Positions 1-8,153 of a DNA stretch of 64,000 bases are shown here, one piece after another. This stretch comes from an uncultured Acidimicrobiales bacterium (lineage in GTDB: Bacteria > Actinomycetota > Acidimicrobiia > Acidimicrobiales > Aldehydirespiratoraceae). The notes beneath the pieces are model-generated. The model was not told where the DNA came from. It made no database searches and worked only from the letters and a program-made list of their open reading frames with translations. The first letter of the stretch is position 1. Each line of letters starts with the position of its first letter. The stretch spans positions 2,018,277 through 2,082,276 of the forward strand of contig CATQHS010000001.1 of assembly GCA_958296055.1 (NCBI GenBank), given 5' to 3'. The translations under genes and the position numbers were made by a program.

Positions 1-2
1 GG

Positions 3-413
3 ATGGTGTTCACCCGGGTCACCCGGAGTCTGGTGTTCACGCTGCGGACGTCGCTGTTCGTGGAGGCGTCGGAGATGAGCGGCGCCGGATCGCCCCGGAT
101 CATGCGCCGGCACCTGCTGCCCAACCTGGTGAGCTCGCTCATCACCCTGATCGTGCTGGAGCTGGCCGCCGCCATCCTGTCGGAGTCGGCCTTCTCGTTC
201 CTCGGCTTCGGGGTCCAGCCCCCCCAATCCTCGTGGGGCCTGATGATCGAGCAGGGCAGGGACTACATCACCCATGCCTGGTGGGTGGTGACCTTCGCCG
301 GGATGGCCATAGCCGTGGCCGTTCTCGGGGTCAACCTGCTGTCGCTGTGGCTCCAGTCCTTCAACGACGTGGCCGAGCGCGAGCAGATCATCCTCGACCG
401 GCCCGGCATGTGA
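3..413 (+). CDS. dppC: Dipeptide/oligopeptide ABC transporter permease (DppC-like), 3' part
   Basis: This is the C-terminal 136 residues of an inner-membrane permease. The frame is open to the left window edge, so the real start lies outside and the first visible ATG is internal. The EAA loop that docks on the ATPases is visible (about residues 22-42, with a conserved Gly and the PN ending). It is followed by the family-typical FSFLGFGVQPPQSSWG segment and the last two membrane helices. It lies one base upstream of the first ATPase gene (TGA C ATG), so the two are co-transcribed. DppC/OppC family membership is secure; the substrate (peptide, nickel or other) cannot be read from this fragment. 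Confidence 0.9.
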   Translation: MVFTRVTRSLVFTLRTSLFVEASEMSGAGSPRIMRRHLLPNLVSSLITLIVLELAAAILSESAFSFLGFGVQPPQSSWGLMIEQGRDYITHAWWVVTFAGMAIAVAVLGVNLLSLWLQSFNDVAEREQIILDRPGM

Positions 414-414
414 C

Positions 415-1458
415 ATGACCGCCGCCGCTCCCGCCCCCACCCCCGCCCCGGAAACCGTCGCCGCCAGTGCCGGCCCCGCCGACGACGCTTCGAACCGGCT
501 GCTGGAGATAGCCGACCTCACCGTCGGGTTCCCCACCCGGGACGGGACCGTCCACGGGGTCGACCGCCTGACCCTCAACGTCGGCTCCCACGAGCGCCTG
601 GGCGTGGTCGGCGAGTCGGGCTCGGGCAAGAGCGTGATGGGGCTGGCCATCTTGGGCATGGTGCTGCCGCCCGGGCGGTTCATGGGCGGCTCGGTGCGCT
701 GGAAGGGCCAGAACATGCTCGACCCGGCCGTGGCCGAGCGGGTCCGGGGCCGCGAGGTGGCCATGATCTTCCAAGACCCGATGGTGTCGCTCAACCCGCT
801 CAAGACGGTGGGGGCCCAGTTGCGGGAGCTGCTCCGCCGCCGGGCCGGGCTCCGGGGCCGGGCGGTGCGGGCCCGCTGCATAGAGCTGCTCGACATGGTG
901 GGCATCGCCAACCCGGCCGAGCGGCTCCGGGCCTATGCCTTTGAGCTGTCCGGCGGCATGCGCCAGCGGGTGATGATCGCCACCGCCCTGGCCTGCAACC
1001 CGGAGCTGCTGATCGCCGACGAGCCCACCACCGGGCTGGACGTCACCATCCAGGACCAGGTGCTCACCCTGCTGCACGACCTGTCCACCGAGCTGGGGGT
1101 GTCGGTGCTGATGATCACCCACGACCTGGGGGTGGTGGCCCAGTTCTGCGACCGGGTGCAGGTGATGTACGCGGGCCGCATCGTCGAGCGGGCCCCCATC
1201 GCCGACGTGTTCGCCGAGCCCCAGCACCCGTACTCGCTGGGGCTGCTGCGGTCGGTGCCCCGGGTGGACCGCGACGACGAGGAGCTGGAGGGGATACCAG
1301 GCGAGCCTCTGGACCGGGCCCGGCTCCCGTCCGGCTGCGCCTTCGAGCCCCGCTGCCCCGAGTCCGGCGACCGCTGCGGGCAGGCCCCGCCGGATCTGGC
1401 GAAGATCACCGACCGCCGGTGGGTGGCCTGCTTCAACCGCTCCGCTCCCCCCAGCTAG
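415..1458 (+). CDS. dppD: ABC transporter ATP-binding protein, DppD/OppD type
   Basis: A 347-residue cytoplasmic ATPase energising the peptide-type importer. Walker A is GESGSGKS (residues 66-73), the Q-loop is in MIFQDP, the ABC signature is LSGGM (about 178) and Walker B is LLIADEP (about 198), followed by TTGLDV and the H-loop MITHD. The C-terminal oligopeptide-transporter extension is present, with the [13 protein letters not shown] region and a Cys-containing tail ([14 protein letters not shown]). That tail is a known feature of DppD/OppD proteins and can hold an iron-sulphur site in some. The start ATG follows the permease stop by one base. The partner ATPase is separated from it by an unrelated secreted-protease gene, which is unusual for this operon. 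Confidence 0.93.
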   Translation: MTAAAPAPTPAPETVAASAGPADDASNRLLEIADLTVGFPTRDGTVHGVDRLTLNVGSHERLGVVGESGSGKSVMGLAILGMVLPPGRFMGGSVRWKGQNMLDPAVAERVRGREVAMIFQDPMVSLNPLKTVGAQLRELLRRRAGLRGRAVRARCIELLDMVGIANPAERLRAYAFELSGGMRQRVMIATALACNPELLIADEPTTGLDVTIQDQVLTLLHDLSTELGVSVLMITHDLGVVAQFCDRVQVMYAGRIVERAPIADVFAEPQHPYSLGLLRSVPRVDRDDEELEGIPGEPLDRARLPSGCAFEPRCPESGDRCGQAPPDLAKITDRRWVACFNRSAPPS

Positions 1459-1480
1459 GCCGGATGGAAGGCGTGGCCCG

Positions 1481-3784
1481 ATGCCCCGTTGTCGGGCGGC
1501 CGCGCCCGCGGCCCTTCTCGCCGCCGTGGCCGTGATCCCGCTGCTGGCGGCCTCCCCCTCCCGGGCCCAGACCGGCTCGCCGTGTGATTCCGAGACGATG
1601 GGTCCCGCCGGCCAACCCGGCCTGCGAGCCGACTGCGAGGCCCTGTGGGACTTCTACACCGGCCTCGACGACGTCGGCGCCTTAGACGACCCCGGCCCCG
1701 GCGCATGGGGTGTCGGCGCGGCTCTCGATTCCTGGCGGGGCGTGACCGTCGGCCCGATCTCGGGCCGGGTGATCGCTCTGGACCTATACGGCCAGGACTT
1801 GGCCGGGGCCGTCTCGCCCGGACTGGGCCGGTTGACCGAGCTGGTCAGCCTGGGCCTCGGCGACAACGCCCTGTCAGGGCCCATCCCGGCCGAGCTGGGC
1901 AAGCTGACCGATCTGGTCGTCTTGAACCTCGGCGGCAACCGCTTGTCCGGGGCCATCCCGGCCGAGTTGGGCCGGCTCGTCGATCTCGTCCGGTTGAGTC
2001 TTTACGACAACGATCTGACCGGGCCCATACCCCCTGAGCTGGGCAACATCGCAAATCTCGTCGAGTTCGAATACTACGGCAACCGGTTCGAAGGGCCGTG
2101 GCCTTCAAAGCTGAGCCGCTTCAACCCGTATCTGTCAGACCCCCTGGGCCTGATCTCCAACATCGAAACCTATCGCCAGCACAGCTTGACCGATGAGACT
2201 TGGGATGTGTGGCATTGCGAAACCCCGGTCGGGGATGTGCCTCTGGATTCCGACGTGATCACGGCGTTGTTCAACGCCAAGCTCACTCCGTACTTCCGCT
2301 GGCTGTCCAACAGCCGCTACCAGCCCCGGTTCCGCCATGTCGGCACGGTGACCGGCACCGACATGTTCGAGTGCGCGCAGAAAGCGGACGACAAGGCCGC
2401 CGATGGAGGGTCGGGCAACCGCCGCCTGATCGTGGCCGATGAGGACAACGGCTTGGGGGTGTTCGAGGGGTCGTCGGTCATGGTGGCGGCCAGCACCGTC
2501 TCTTTGACGCAGACCGGCTCCGGCTCGCCCGAGTTGGACTTTCAGTCGCAGTGGCTTTCGATCGTCGCCCATGAGATGGGCCACGCCGTGGGGTTCCTGC
2601 ATTCCTTCGGCGGGAACGTGCTCGAGACGTTCGACTTCGTGCATCAGGGCGAGACTTTTGTGCCGCAGGGCAGCGTGAGCGAGTACGACAACCCGATGGA
2701 CATCATGAGCAACCTCGGGCATCTCGGCGCCACCATCGCGGTCAACCGCTACGCGGCCGGTTGGATCGACCCGGCCGATGTGGCCGTGCATCCCGGCGGG
2801 AAGGCCCGTGCCTACGAGTTGAAGGCGCCGGGGTTCGACGGCGCCCAGATGCTGGTTCTGCCCAGTGGAGATTTCGGCGTGTTCACTACGGTGAGCGCCC
2901 GGATCGCCACCGGCTACGACTCTGCCATCCCCAAGGAGGGAGTAGAGGTGTACAAGGTGAGGCACCGAGTGAGGGAATGGTGGAATCGGCCGTTCCCGCC
3001 CGCGGCGAGGGGCAGCACGTACCTCGACTGGACTCACCACGTCCATTCGGTCGGCGAATCCTTCGAGGCGGGCGGGGCGACCGTCGAGGTTCTGAAACGG
3101 TCGGGCGACGGCTTCACCGTTCGGGTAACCGGCGGCGGAGAGGCAGCCGTGGCTCCGCCCCCGGCCTTCGCCGGGCGGTTCTCCGACGACGACTCCAGCA
3201 CGCACGAGGCCAATATCGAGATCATCGCCGCCCGGGGCATAACGGTGGGCTGCAGCTCGACCCGACCCGACCGGTTCTGCCCCAACCGGCCGGTCACCAG
3301 AGCCCAGATGATGGCTTTCCTGGACCGGGCTCTGGGCCTCTCCGGCGCCGACTCTGGCCCCGCCGCCCGGGCCGCTTCGGTGCCGCCGGGCCGCTTCGCC
3401 GATGTGCCCGCCGGCGCCTGGTACCGGCCCCACTTGGAGCGGCTGGCCGCGCTCGGCGTGGCCGAACCCTACGAGGACGGGACCTTCCGGCCCTCCGAGC
3501 CCCTGACCCGGCGCGACATGGCCGTGTTCTTGGCCCGGGCCTTCCCGGGCATCTCGGCGGTCGCCGAACCGGCCGGGGCGTTCACCGACGTTCCCGCGGC
3601 CGCCCCGGCCGCGGCCGAGGTGGAGGGCGTCTTCGCGGCCGGGGTCACCCGGGGGTGCTCGGCCCGGCCCATGCGGTACTGCCCCGACCGCTCCGTCACC
3701 CGGGCCCAGATGGCCTCGTTCTTGGCCCGAGCCCTGCGATCCGACCGCCCTGCCCCCGAGTCCAGCCCGACAGGATCATCGTGA
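1481..3784 (+). CDS. Secreted LRR-metzincin-SLH protein
   Basis: A 767-residue exported protein. An N-terminal signal peptide (residues 1 to about 30, ending ASPSRAQ) is followed by plant-type leucine-rich repeats (about 90-200, units like LSGPIPAELGKL). A zinc-protease core contains HEMGHAVGFLH (364-374), a perfect metzincin HExxHxxGxxH motif, with a later Met-turn-like segment (NPMDIMSN). The C-terminal third has three SLH-like repeats (from about 567) with the TRAQMxxFLxRAL signature seen in actinobacterial surface proteins. Known chemistry suggests a cell-surface metalloprotease with a binding module; the substrate is unknown. Its stop overlaps the next ATPase gene (GTGA), so it is embedded in the transporter operon and may generate or capture peptides for import (inference). 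Confidence 0.85.
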   Translation: MPRCRAAAPAALLAAVAVIPLLAASPSRAQTGSPCDSETMGPAGQPGLRADCEALWDFYTGLDDVGALDDPGPGAWGVGAALDSWRGVTVGPISGRVIALDLYGQDLAGAVSPGLGRLTELVSLGLGDNALSGPIPAELGKLTDLVVLNLGGNRLSGAIPAELGRLVDLVRLSLYDNDLTGPIPPELGNIANLVEFEYYGNRFEGPWPSKLSRFNPYLSDPLGLISNIETYRQHSLTDETWDVWHCETPVGDVPLDSDVITALFNAKLTPYFRWLSNSRYQPRFRHVGTVTGTDMFECAQKADDKAADGGSGNRRLIVADEDNGLGVFEGSSVMVAASTVSLTQTGSGSPELDFQSQWLSIVAHEMGHAVGFLHSFGGNVLETFDFVHQGETFVPQGSVSEYDNPMDIMSNLGHLGATIAVNRYAAGWIDPADVAVHPGGKARAYELKAPGFDGAQMLVLPSGDFGVFTTVSARIATGYDSAIPKEGVEVYKVRHRVREWWNRPFPPAARGSTYLDWTHHVHSVGESFEAGGATVEVLKRSGDGFTVRVTGGGEAAVAPPPAFAGRFSDDDSSTHEANIEIIAARGITVGCSSTRPDRFCPNRPVTRAQMMAFLDRALGLSGADSGPAARAASVPPGRFADVPAGAWYRPHLERLAALGVAEPYEDGTFRPSEPLTRRDMAVFLARAFPGISAVAEPAGAFTDVPAAAPAAAEVEGVFAAGVTRGCSARPMRYCPDRSVTRAQMASFLARALRSDRPAPESSPTGSS

Positions 3785-4824
3785 CCGACGCCCAGAACCC
3801 CCCGGCCCCGGCCCCCGCCCCCGCCGCCGACGACGCCGACGACGCTGGCGGCGGCGGACGGCCCGTCGCCGACGGCCCCATCGTGGAGGGCCGGGGTCTC
3901 ACCGTCCACTTCTACAAGCGGGTGGGCAGCCGCCGCCGCACCGTTCACGCCCTCGACGATTTCGACATCGCGGTGGGCCCCGGCGAGACGGTGGGGCTGG
4001 TGGGCGAGTCCGGCTGCGGCAAGTCCACCGCGGGCCGGGCCCTGCTCGGGGCCGTCCGCCCCACCGCCGGGCGGGTCCTGTTCCAGGGGGAGGACGTCAC
4101 CGACCTGTCCCGAGCCCGCTGGCGGGCCATGCGCAAGCACGTGCAGATGATCTTCCAGGACCCGTACTCGGCCCTCAACCCCAAGCGCAAAATCGGCGAG
4201 AGCGTCGCCGAGCCCTATCTGGTGCACACCCGGCTCCGGGGCCGGGAGCTGGAGTCGGCCGTCATCGAGCTGCTGGAGATGGTGGGGCTGCCCGCGGGGG
4301 CGGCGGGCAAGTACCCCCACGCCTTCTCGGGGGGCCAGCGCCAGCGGGCGGTCATCGCCCGGGCCCTGGCCCTGCGGCCGGGATTCGTGGTGGCCGACGA
4401 GGCCACCTCGGCTCTGGACGTGTCCATCCAGGCCCAGATCGTGAACCTGATGGTGGAGCTGCAGGCCGAGTTCGGCCTGTCGTACCTGTTCATCTCCCAC
4501 AACCTGGCCGTGATCCGCCACATCTCGGACCGGGTGGCCATCATGTATCTGGGTCGGCTGGTGGAGATCGGCGCCCGGTCCGACATCTACGAGAACGCCA
4601 CCCACCCCTACACCCGGGCGCTGCTGTCGTCCGTCCCGGTGCCGGACCCGGCCAGCCGCACCGCCCACATCCCCCTCACCGGCGACCTGCCCAGCCCCAT
4701 GGACCCGCCGAAGGGGTGCCGGTTCAACACCCGGTGCCCGGTGGCGGTGGATCAGTGCTTCACCGACCGGCCCCCGCTGGAGGAGCGCTCGCCGGGCCAC
4801 TCGGTTGCCTGCTGGGTGAATTGA
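3781..4824 (+). CDS. dppF: ABC transporter ATP-binding protein, DppF/OppF type
   Basis: A 347-residue second ATPase of the peptide-type importer. I place the start at the GTG overlapping the previous stop (GTGA); the frame is open further upstream but that part is out-of-frame protease sequence. After a low-complexity Ala/Pro/Asp N-terminus come Walker A GESGCGKS (about 75-82), the Q-loop MIFQDPYSALNP, signature FSGGQRQR, Walker B VVADEATSALDVS and H-loop LFISHN. The C-terminal oligopeptide extension has HPYTRALLSSVPVPDP and CRFNTRCPVAVDQC. DppD and DppF normally act as a heterodimer. The stop overlaps the TTG start of the next gene. Confidence 0.93.
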   Translation: MTDAQNPPAPAPAPAADDADDAGGGGRPVADGPIVEGRGLTVHFYKRVGSRRRTVHALDDFDIAVGPGETVGLVGESGCGKSTAGRALLGAVRPTAGRVLFQGEDVTDLSRARWRAMRKHVQMIFQDPYSALNPKRKIGESVAEPYLVHTRLRGRELESAVIELLEMVGLPAGAAGKYPHAFSGGQRQRAVIARALALRPGFVVADEATSALDVSIQAQIVNLMVELQAEFGLSYLFISHNLAVIRHISDRVAIMYLGRLVEIGARSDIYENATHPYTRALLSSVPVPDPASRTAHIPLTGDLPSPMDPPKGCRFNTRCPVAVDQCFTDRPPLEERSPGHSVACWVN

Positions 4825-6005
4825 GCCCCCCAGACTCGGGTCCCGGCCCCGCCGCCGGGCCGGAGCCCCTTGCCGGGCGGCGGTGGGTTCCCTTCGGCTA
4901 CCTGTTCGCTCTGTACTTCATCTTGGGCGGGTCCGAGACGATGATCTCGCCGCTGTTCCCGCTGGTGCGGGTCGACCTCGGCCTGGAGGAGTTCCACCAG
5001 GCCGCCATCCTGGCCGCGGTGGCCGCGGGCATCGCCTCCTTCAACGTCATCGGCGGCGCGGCCAGCCGCTGGCTCACCGACCGGGCCCTGGTGCGCTCGG
5101 CCGCTGCCTGTCTGGCCGCGGGCATGGTCCTGTCCGGGGCGGCGCCGTCGTTCTGGCCGCTGCTGGCCGGCCAGGCCCTCCTCGGCGTCGCCTTCGGCAT
5201 CTTCTTCCCGCCCGCGCTGGCTGTGGTGGCCCGCCTGTACCCCGGCGTGGTGGGCAAGGCCATAGCCGCCTACGGGCTGGCCTACTCCTTCGGGCTGGCC
5301 GCGGCCGCCCTCACCGGCAACGTGGGCGCCGGCAACTGGCGCTGGGTCTTCTACGCCTGCGCCCTGCCCGCGTTGGTGGCCGTGGTGTGGACGCCGGGCT
5401 GGCCCGAGCCCGACCGCGACCCCGCCCTGCCCCCGCTTTGGGCCCAGATCCGCCAGTACGCCGGGATGCGGGTGCTGCGCCTGTCCGGGCTAGCCAGCTT
5501 CGGCGGCGTGTCCATGCACTACGTGGTGATCGGCTTCGCCCCTGTCTACTTCGTGGACCGGGGTATCCACCTCGGGCTGACGGTGAGCCTGATGGCGGCT
5601 GGCCGGTTGCTGTCGGCCGGGGTGAAGCTGGTGGGCGGCGCCCTGTACGACCGCTACGGCGGGCTGTGGACGGCCCGGCTCATGATGCTGGTCACCTCGG
5701 GCCTGGGGCTGCCCATGCTGCTGGCCCCGCCCCGATGGGGGGTATGGCTGCTGGCGGCATTCGTGGGGATCGCCGTCTCGGTGCTGCCGGTGGCCAACGC
5801 CATGCTGGTGGGGGCCCTGCCCCCCCAGTCCGGCTGGGGCATCGGCGTCTTCCGGGCCGCCCTGCTGGGCTCGGCCGCGGTGCTGTCGGGGGTGGTCAGC
5901 CTGCTGCTGCGCTGGCTTCCCCTGGAGACGCTGATGCTGGCCTCCCTGTCGCTGCCGCTGCTGGTAGCCGCCGCCACCCACGCCGCCATGCCCCGCCAGA
6001 ACTGA
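4821..6005 (+). CDS. MFS transporter, 12-helix permease
   Basis: A 394-residue integral membrane protein with about twelve hydrophobic segments and the MFS-like loop after helix 2 (SRWLTDRALVRS) plus a second loop copy in the C-terminal half (GGALYDRYGGLWTAR). The frame opens at 4716, but the best start is the TTG at 4821 overlapping the dppF stop (TTGA), which removes an implausible polar N-terminus. It probably exports or imports a small metabolite in the same transcription unit as the peptide transporter; the substrate cannot be predicted. Confidence 0.8.
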   Translation: MSPPDSGPGPAAGPEPLAGRRWVPFGYLFALYFILGGSETMISPLFPLVRVDLGLEEFHQAAILAAVAAGIASFNVIGGAASRWLTDRALVRSAAACLAAGMVLSGAAPSFWPLLAGQALLGVAFGIFFPPALAVVARLYPGVVGKAIAAYGLAYSFGLAAAALTGNVGAGNWRWVFYACALPALVAVVWTPGWPEPDRDPALPPLWAQIRQYAGMRVLRLSGLASFGGVSMHYVVIGFAPVYFVDRGIHLGLTVSLMAAGRLLSAGVKLVGGALYDRYGGLWTARLMMLVTSGLGLPMLLAPPRWGVWLLAAFVGIAVSVLPVANAMLVGALPPQSGWGIGVFRAALLGSAAVLSGVVSLLLRWLPLETLMLASLSLPLLVAAATHAAMPRQN

Positions 6006-6045
6006 CGAGAAGAAGCCCGGTCAGCCATCTGGGTAGGGTGGGGCC

Positions 6046-6990
6046 ATGGCCATGACCGCGACCTTGGCCCGGCCAGCGCCGCCAACGCTAGAAGACGCCC
6101 GGGTTGCCGCCGCGGTGGCCGTAGACAGGGGCGCGGGGATGGTGATGTTGTTCGGTTCGGTCGCCCGCGGCCAGGCCACCGCCGACAGCGACATAGATCT
6201 GATCGTGGTCTTTGATGATCTGGGCTGCTACCGCGACCGCTACGACATCAAGAAGGAAATCGACGCCGCGGCCAGCGCCGCGACCGGCTACGACGTCCGC
6301 GCCCATGTCACCGACCGGGCCGAGTGGCGGAAACGATCCACCGAGGTGACAGCGTCGTTCGAGGCCAGCCTGGGTGGCGATCTGATCAGCCTCCACGAGG
6401 CGACGCCGGAGACGGACATCAACTGGGGGAAGAAGATCAAATTGCCAGACGGCAACCTGAAAGAAGCCGAAACCAGATTCCGTGATGTGGTCATCCACAT
6501 CTCAGGCACCGCTCGATGGCTATTGCCCAACGAGTCAGAAATAGAGTCCGGTGACGAACGGGAGCGCCTAGACCGGATGCGGAGATTGTGCGGCGAATCG
6601 GGACGCGCCGTGGAACCGGCCGTCAAAACGCTAATAGCCTTGGGCGGTGCCTCACCCGAGCGCACGCACTCGATAGCGGCGTTGCTGGGCCAGATGCCGG
6701 ATCGGGCGCTCGCCGGACAGGTCGAGAAACTGCTCACCCGACGGGGCGCGCTGACCCTTGCGCAGATTTCCGACTGGCACATGAAAAGCAACTACTCCGA
6801 CGATGTCGAAATCCAATGGGCTGAAGCGGAAAGCCAGAAGACGGCGATGGTCGCGGCGGCGACAGGGTGCGCCCAGATGGCGCGTGACCGCTATGTCGCG
6901 GCGGGCGGAGACGACACGAAGCTGCTGAAAACGCTGGATCGCAACTTCGGGTACATCGAACGGGACGCTCCGGCGGCGCTGTCCTTCTAG
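6046..6990 (+). CDS. Nucleotidyltransferase (MNT) with C-terminal HEPN-like domain
   Basis: A 314-residue protein. The N-terminal domain has the polymerase-beta-like motif GSVARG (from residue 38) followed by SDIDLIVV with metal-binding Asp49 and Asp51, as in MNT minimal nucleotidyltransferases. The C-terminal half (about 130-290) is mostly helical and contains an RTHSIAALL stretch (206-214) like the THxLxxLL element of HEPN proteins in MNT/HEPN pairs. The ribonuclease RxxxxH motif of toxic HEPN proteins is not evident. In many genomes MNT and HEPN are separate antitoxin and toxin genes, and here they appear fused. It stands alone between the MFS gene and a palindromic element. An aminoglycoside-transferase-like role is an alternative. 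Confidence 0.72.
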   Translation: MAMTATLARPAPPTLEDARVAAAVAVDRGAGMVMLFGSVARGQATADSDIDLIVVFDDLGCYRDRYDIKKEIDAAASAATGYDVRAHVTDRAEWRKRSTEVTASFEASLGGDLISLHEATPETDINWGKKIKLPDGNLKEAETRFRDVVIHISGTARWLLPNESEIESGDERERLDRMRRLCGESGRAVEPAVKTLIALGGASPERTHSIAALLGQMPDRALAGQVEKLLTRRGALTLAQISDWHMKSNYSDDVEIQWAEAESQKTAMVAAATGCAQMARDRYVAAGGDDTKLLKTLDRNFGYIERDAPAALSF

Positions 6991-7067
6991 GCGGGCGGAT
7001 CGCTGACGATGAGGACAGACGAGAGGACGTCGCCGCCCTGTTGCGTACCCATCACCAACGACGTCCC

Positions 7068-7122
7068 CGGGTTTTCTGAGCAAAGATTGTCGCTATACGA
7101 CAACGGATGCTCAGAAAACCCG
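7068..7122. promoter_or_regulatory. Nested inverted repeat upstream of the epimerase gene
   Basis: A perfect 15-bp inverted repeat (arms 7068-7082 and 7108-7122, left arm CGGGTTTTCTGAGCA) encloses a second, shorter palindrome TTGTCG-CTATA-CGACAA (7087-7103). The whole element sits 36 bp upstream of the epimerase GTG and 77 bp after the MNT/HEPN stop. It could be an operator pair, a bidirectional terminator or a cruciform-forming remnant; no T-run follows either arm, which weakens the terminator reading. Confidence 0.6.
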
Positions 7123-7158
7123 TACTGTTTGTCGGTTCCGAACTGAGAGGAGACACCA

Positions 7159-8151
7159 GTGACCACGCTCATCACCGGGGCCGGGATGATCGGCTCGCTG
7201 GCCGCGGCCCGGATCATCGCCGAGCGAGACGAGAGGCCCGTGCTCTACGACGTGGCCTTCAGCACCGCCAACCTAGCCGAGCGCCTTGACCTCGACCGGG
7301 TGACGCTCGTAAAGGGCGACATCGGCGATATAGGCGACCTGGTTGCCGCCATCTACGCCCACGGGGTGGACCGCATCATCCACACCGCGTCGCTGCTCAC
7401 CCGGGACGTCATCCCCCGGCCGGTGGCCGGAGTGAGGGTCAACCTGATGGGCACCCTCAGCGTGCTGGAAGCGGCCCGCCTGGCCGACGTCGAAAGGGTG
7501 GTCTTCTGCAGCTCCACGGCGGTCACCCTGGGCCGCCGCTCGGTGCGCCCCGAAGACGACACCGTCGAGAACTTCTCCCTCAACGTGGTCAGCGAGTACC
7601 CGCCGTCGCTGTACGCCTCCATGAAGCTGGCCTCGGAGTGGCTATGCCACAACTACCGCGACTCCTACGGGGTGGAGACCGCCTCGGTGCGCTTCGGCGG
7701 CGTCTTCGGCCCCTGGCACGGGGTGCCCGGCGGCGGCCCCTCCAAGCTGCTCAAGCAGCTCATCGAGTGCGCCCACGGCGGCGCCGTGTACCGCATCGCC
7801 GAGCCCGACCTCGGCCGCCAGGGCATGGACTACACCTACTCCCCCGACGGCGCCCAGGCCGTGGTGCGGGCCGCCTACGCCGCCGACGTGTCCAACCGGG
7901 TGTACAACGCCTCCATGGGCGAACTCCACACCATCCAGGAGATCATCGACCTGATCGAGCAGGCCGCGGGCCGTCCCATCGCCCTGGAGATCACCCAGGA
8001 GGACTCGATGACCAAGTACGGCAACCCCACCAGCCCCTTGGACCTGTCGAAGTCGAGGCGCGACCTCGGCTACGAGGTGGAGTTCCCCATGGGCGCGGCC
8101 GTGGCCGACTATCTCGGCTGGCTGGCCCGGACCTCCGCCGGCGGGGTCTGA
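7159..8151 (+). CDS. NAD-dependent epimerase/dehydratase (extended SDR)
   Basis: A 330-residue Rossmann-fold enzyme. The N-terminal GAGMIGS (7-13) is the GxxGxxG dinucleotide motif, and the catalytic YxxxK is YASMK (Tyr152, Lys156), preceded by SSTAVT with the catalytic Ser. The start is the GTG at 7159 with GAGGAGA upstream. Such enzymes interconvert sugar-nucleotide or related hydroxy groups, but the substrate pocket is not recognisable. A paralogue with the same opening (TTLITGxGxxG) lies at 32923-33876, and both sit next to an amidohydrolase gene, suggesting two versions of the same small module. The next gene starts 2 bp after the stop. Confidence 0.85.
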   Translation: MTTLITGAGMIGSLAAARIIAERDERPVLYDVAFSTANLAERLDLDRVTLVKGDIGDIGDLVAAIYAHGVDRIIHTASLLTRDVIPRPVAGVRVNLMGTLSVLEAARLADVERVVFCSSTAVTLGRRSVRPEDDTVENFSLNVVSEYPPSLYASMKLASEWLCHNYRDSYGVETASVRFGGVFGPWHGVPGGGPSKLLKQLIECAHGGAVYRIAEPDLGRQGMDYTYSPDGAQAVVRAAYAADVSNRVYNASMGELHTIQEIIDLIEQAAGRPIALEITQEDSMTKYGNPTSPLDLSKSRRDLGYEVEFPMGAAVADYLGWLARTSAGGV

Positions 8152-8153
8152 GC

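Noticed and set aside
388-1227. Minus-strand ORF opposite the first ATPase gene
   Set aside because: His/Gly-rich shadow of a gene with complete ABC motifs.
2135-3433. 432-codon minus-strand ORF opposite the LRR-metzincin gene
   Set aside because: No recognisable motif; the plus strand shows a signal peptide, HExxHxxGxxH and SLH repeats.
7068-7122. Reading the nested palindrome as a CRISPR repeat or tRNA-like fold
   Set aside because: Only one copy is present and there is no spacer array, cloverleaf or CCA end.
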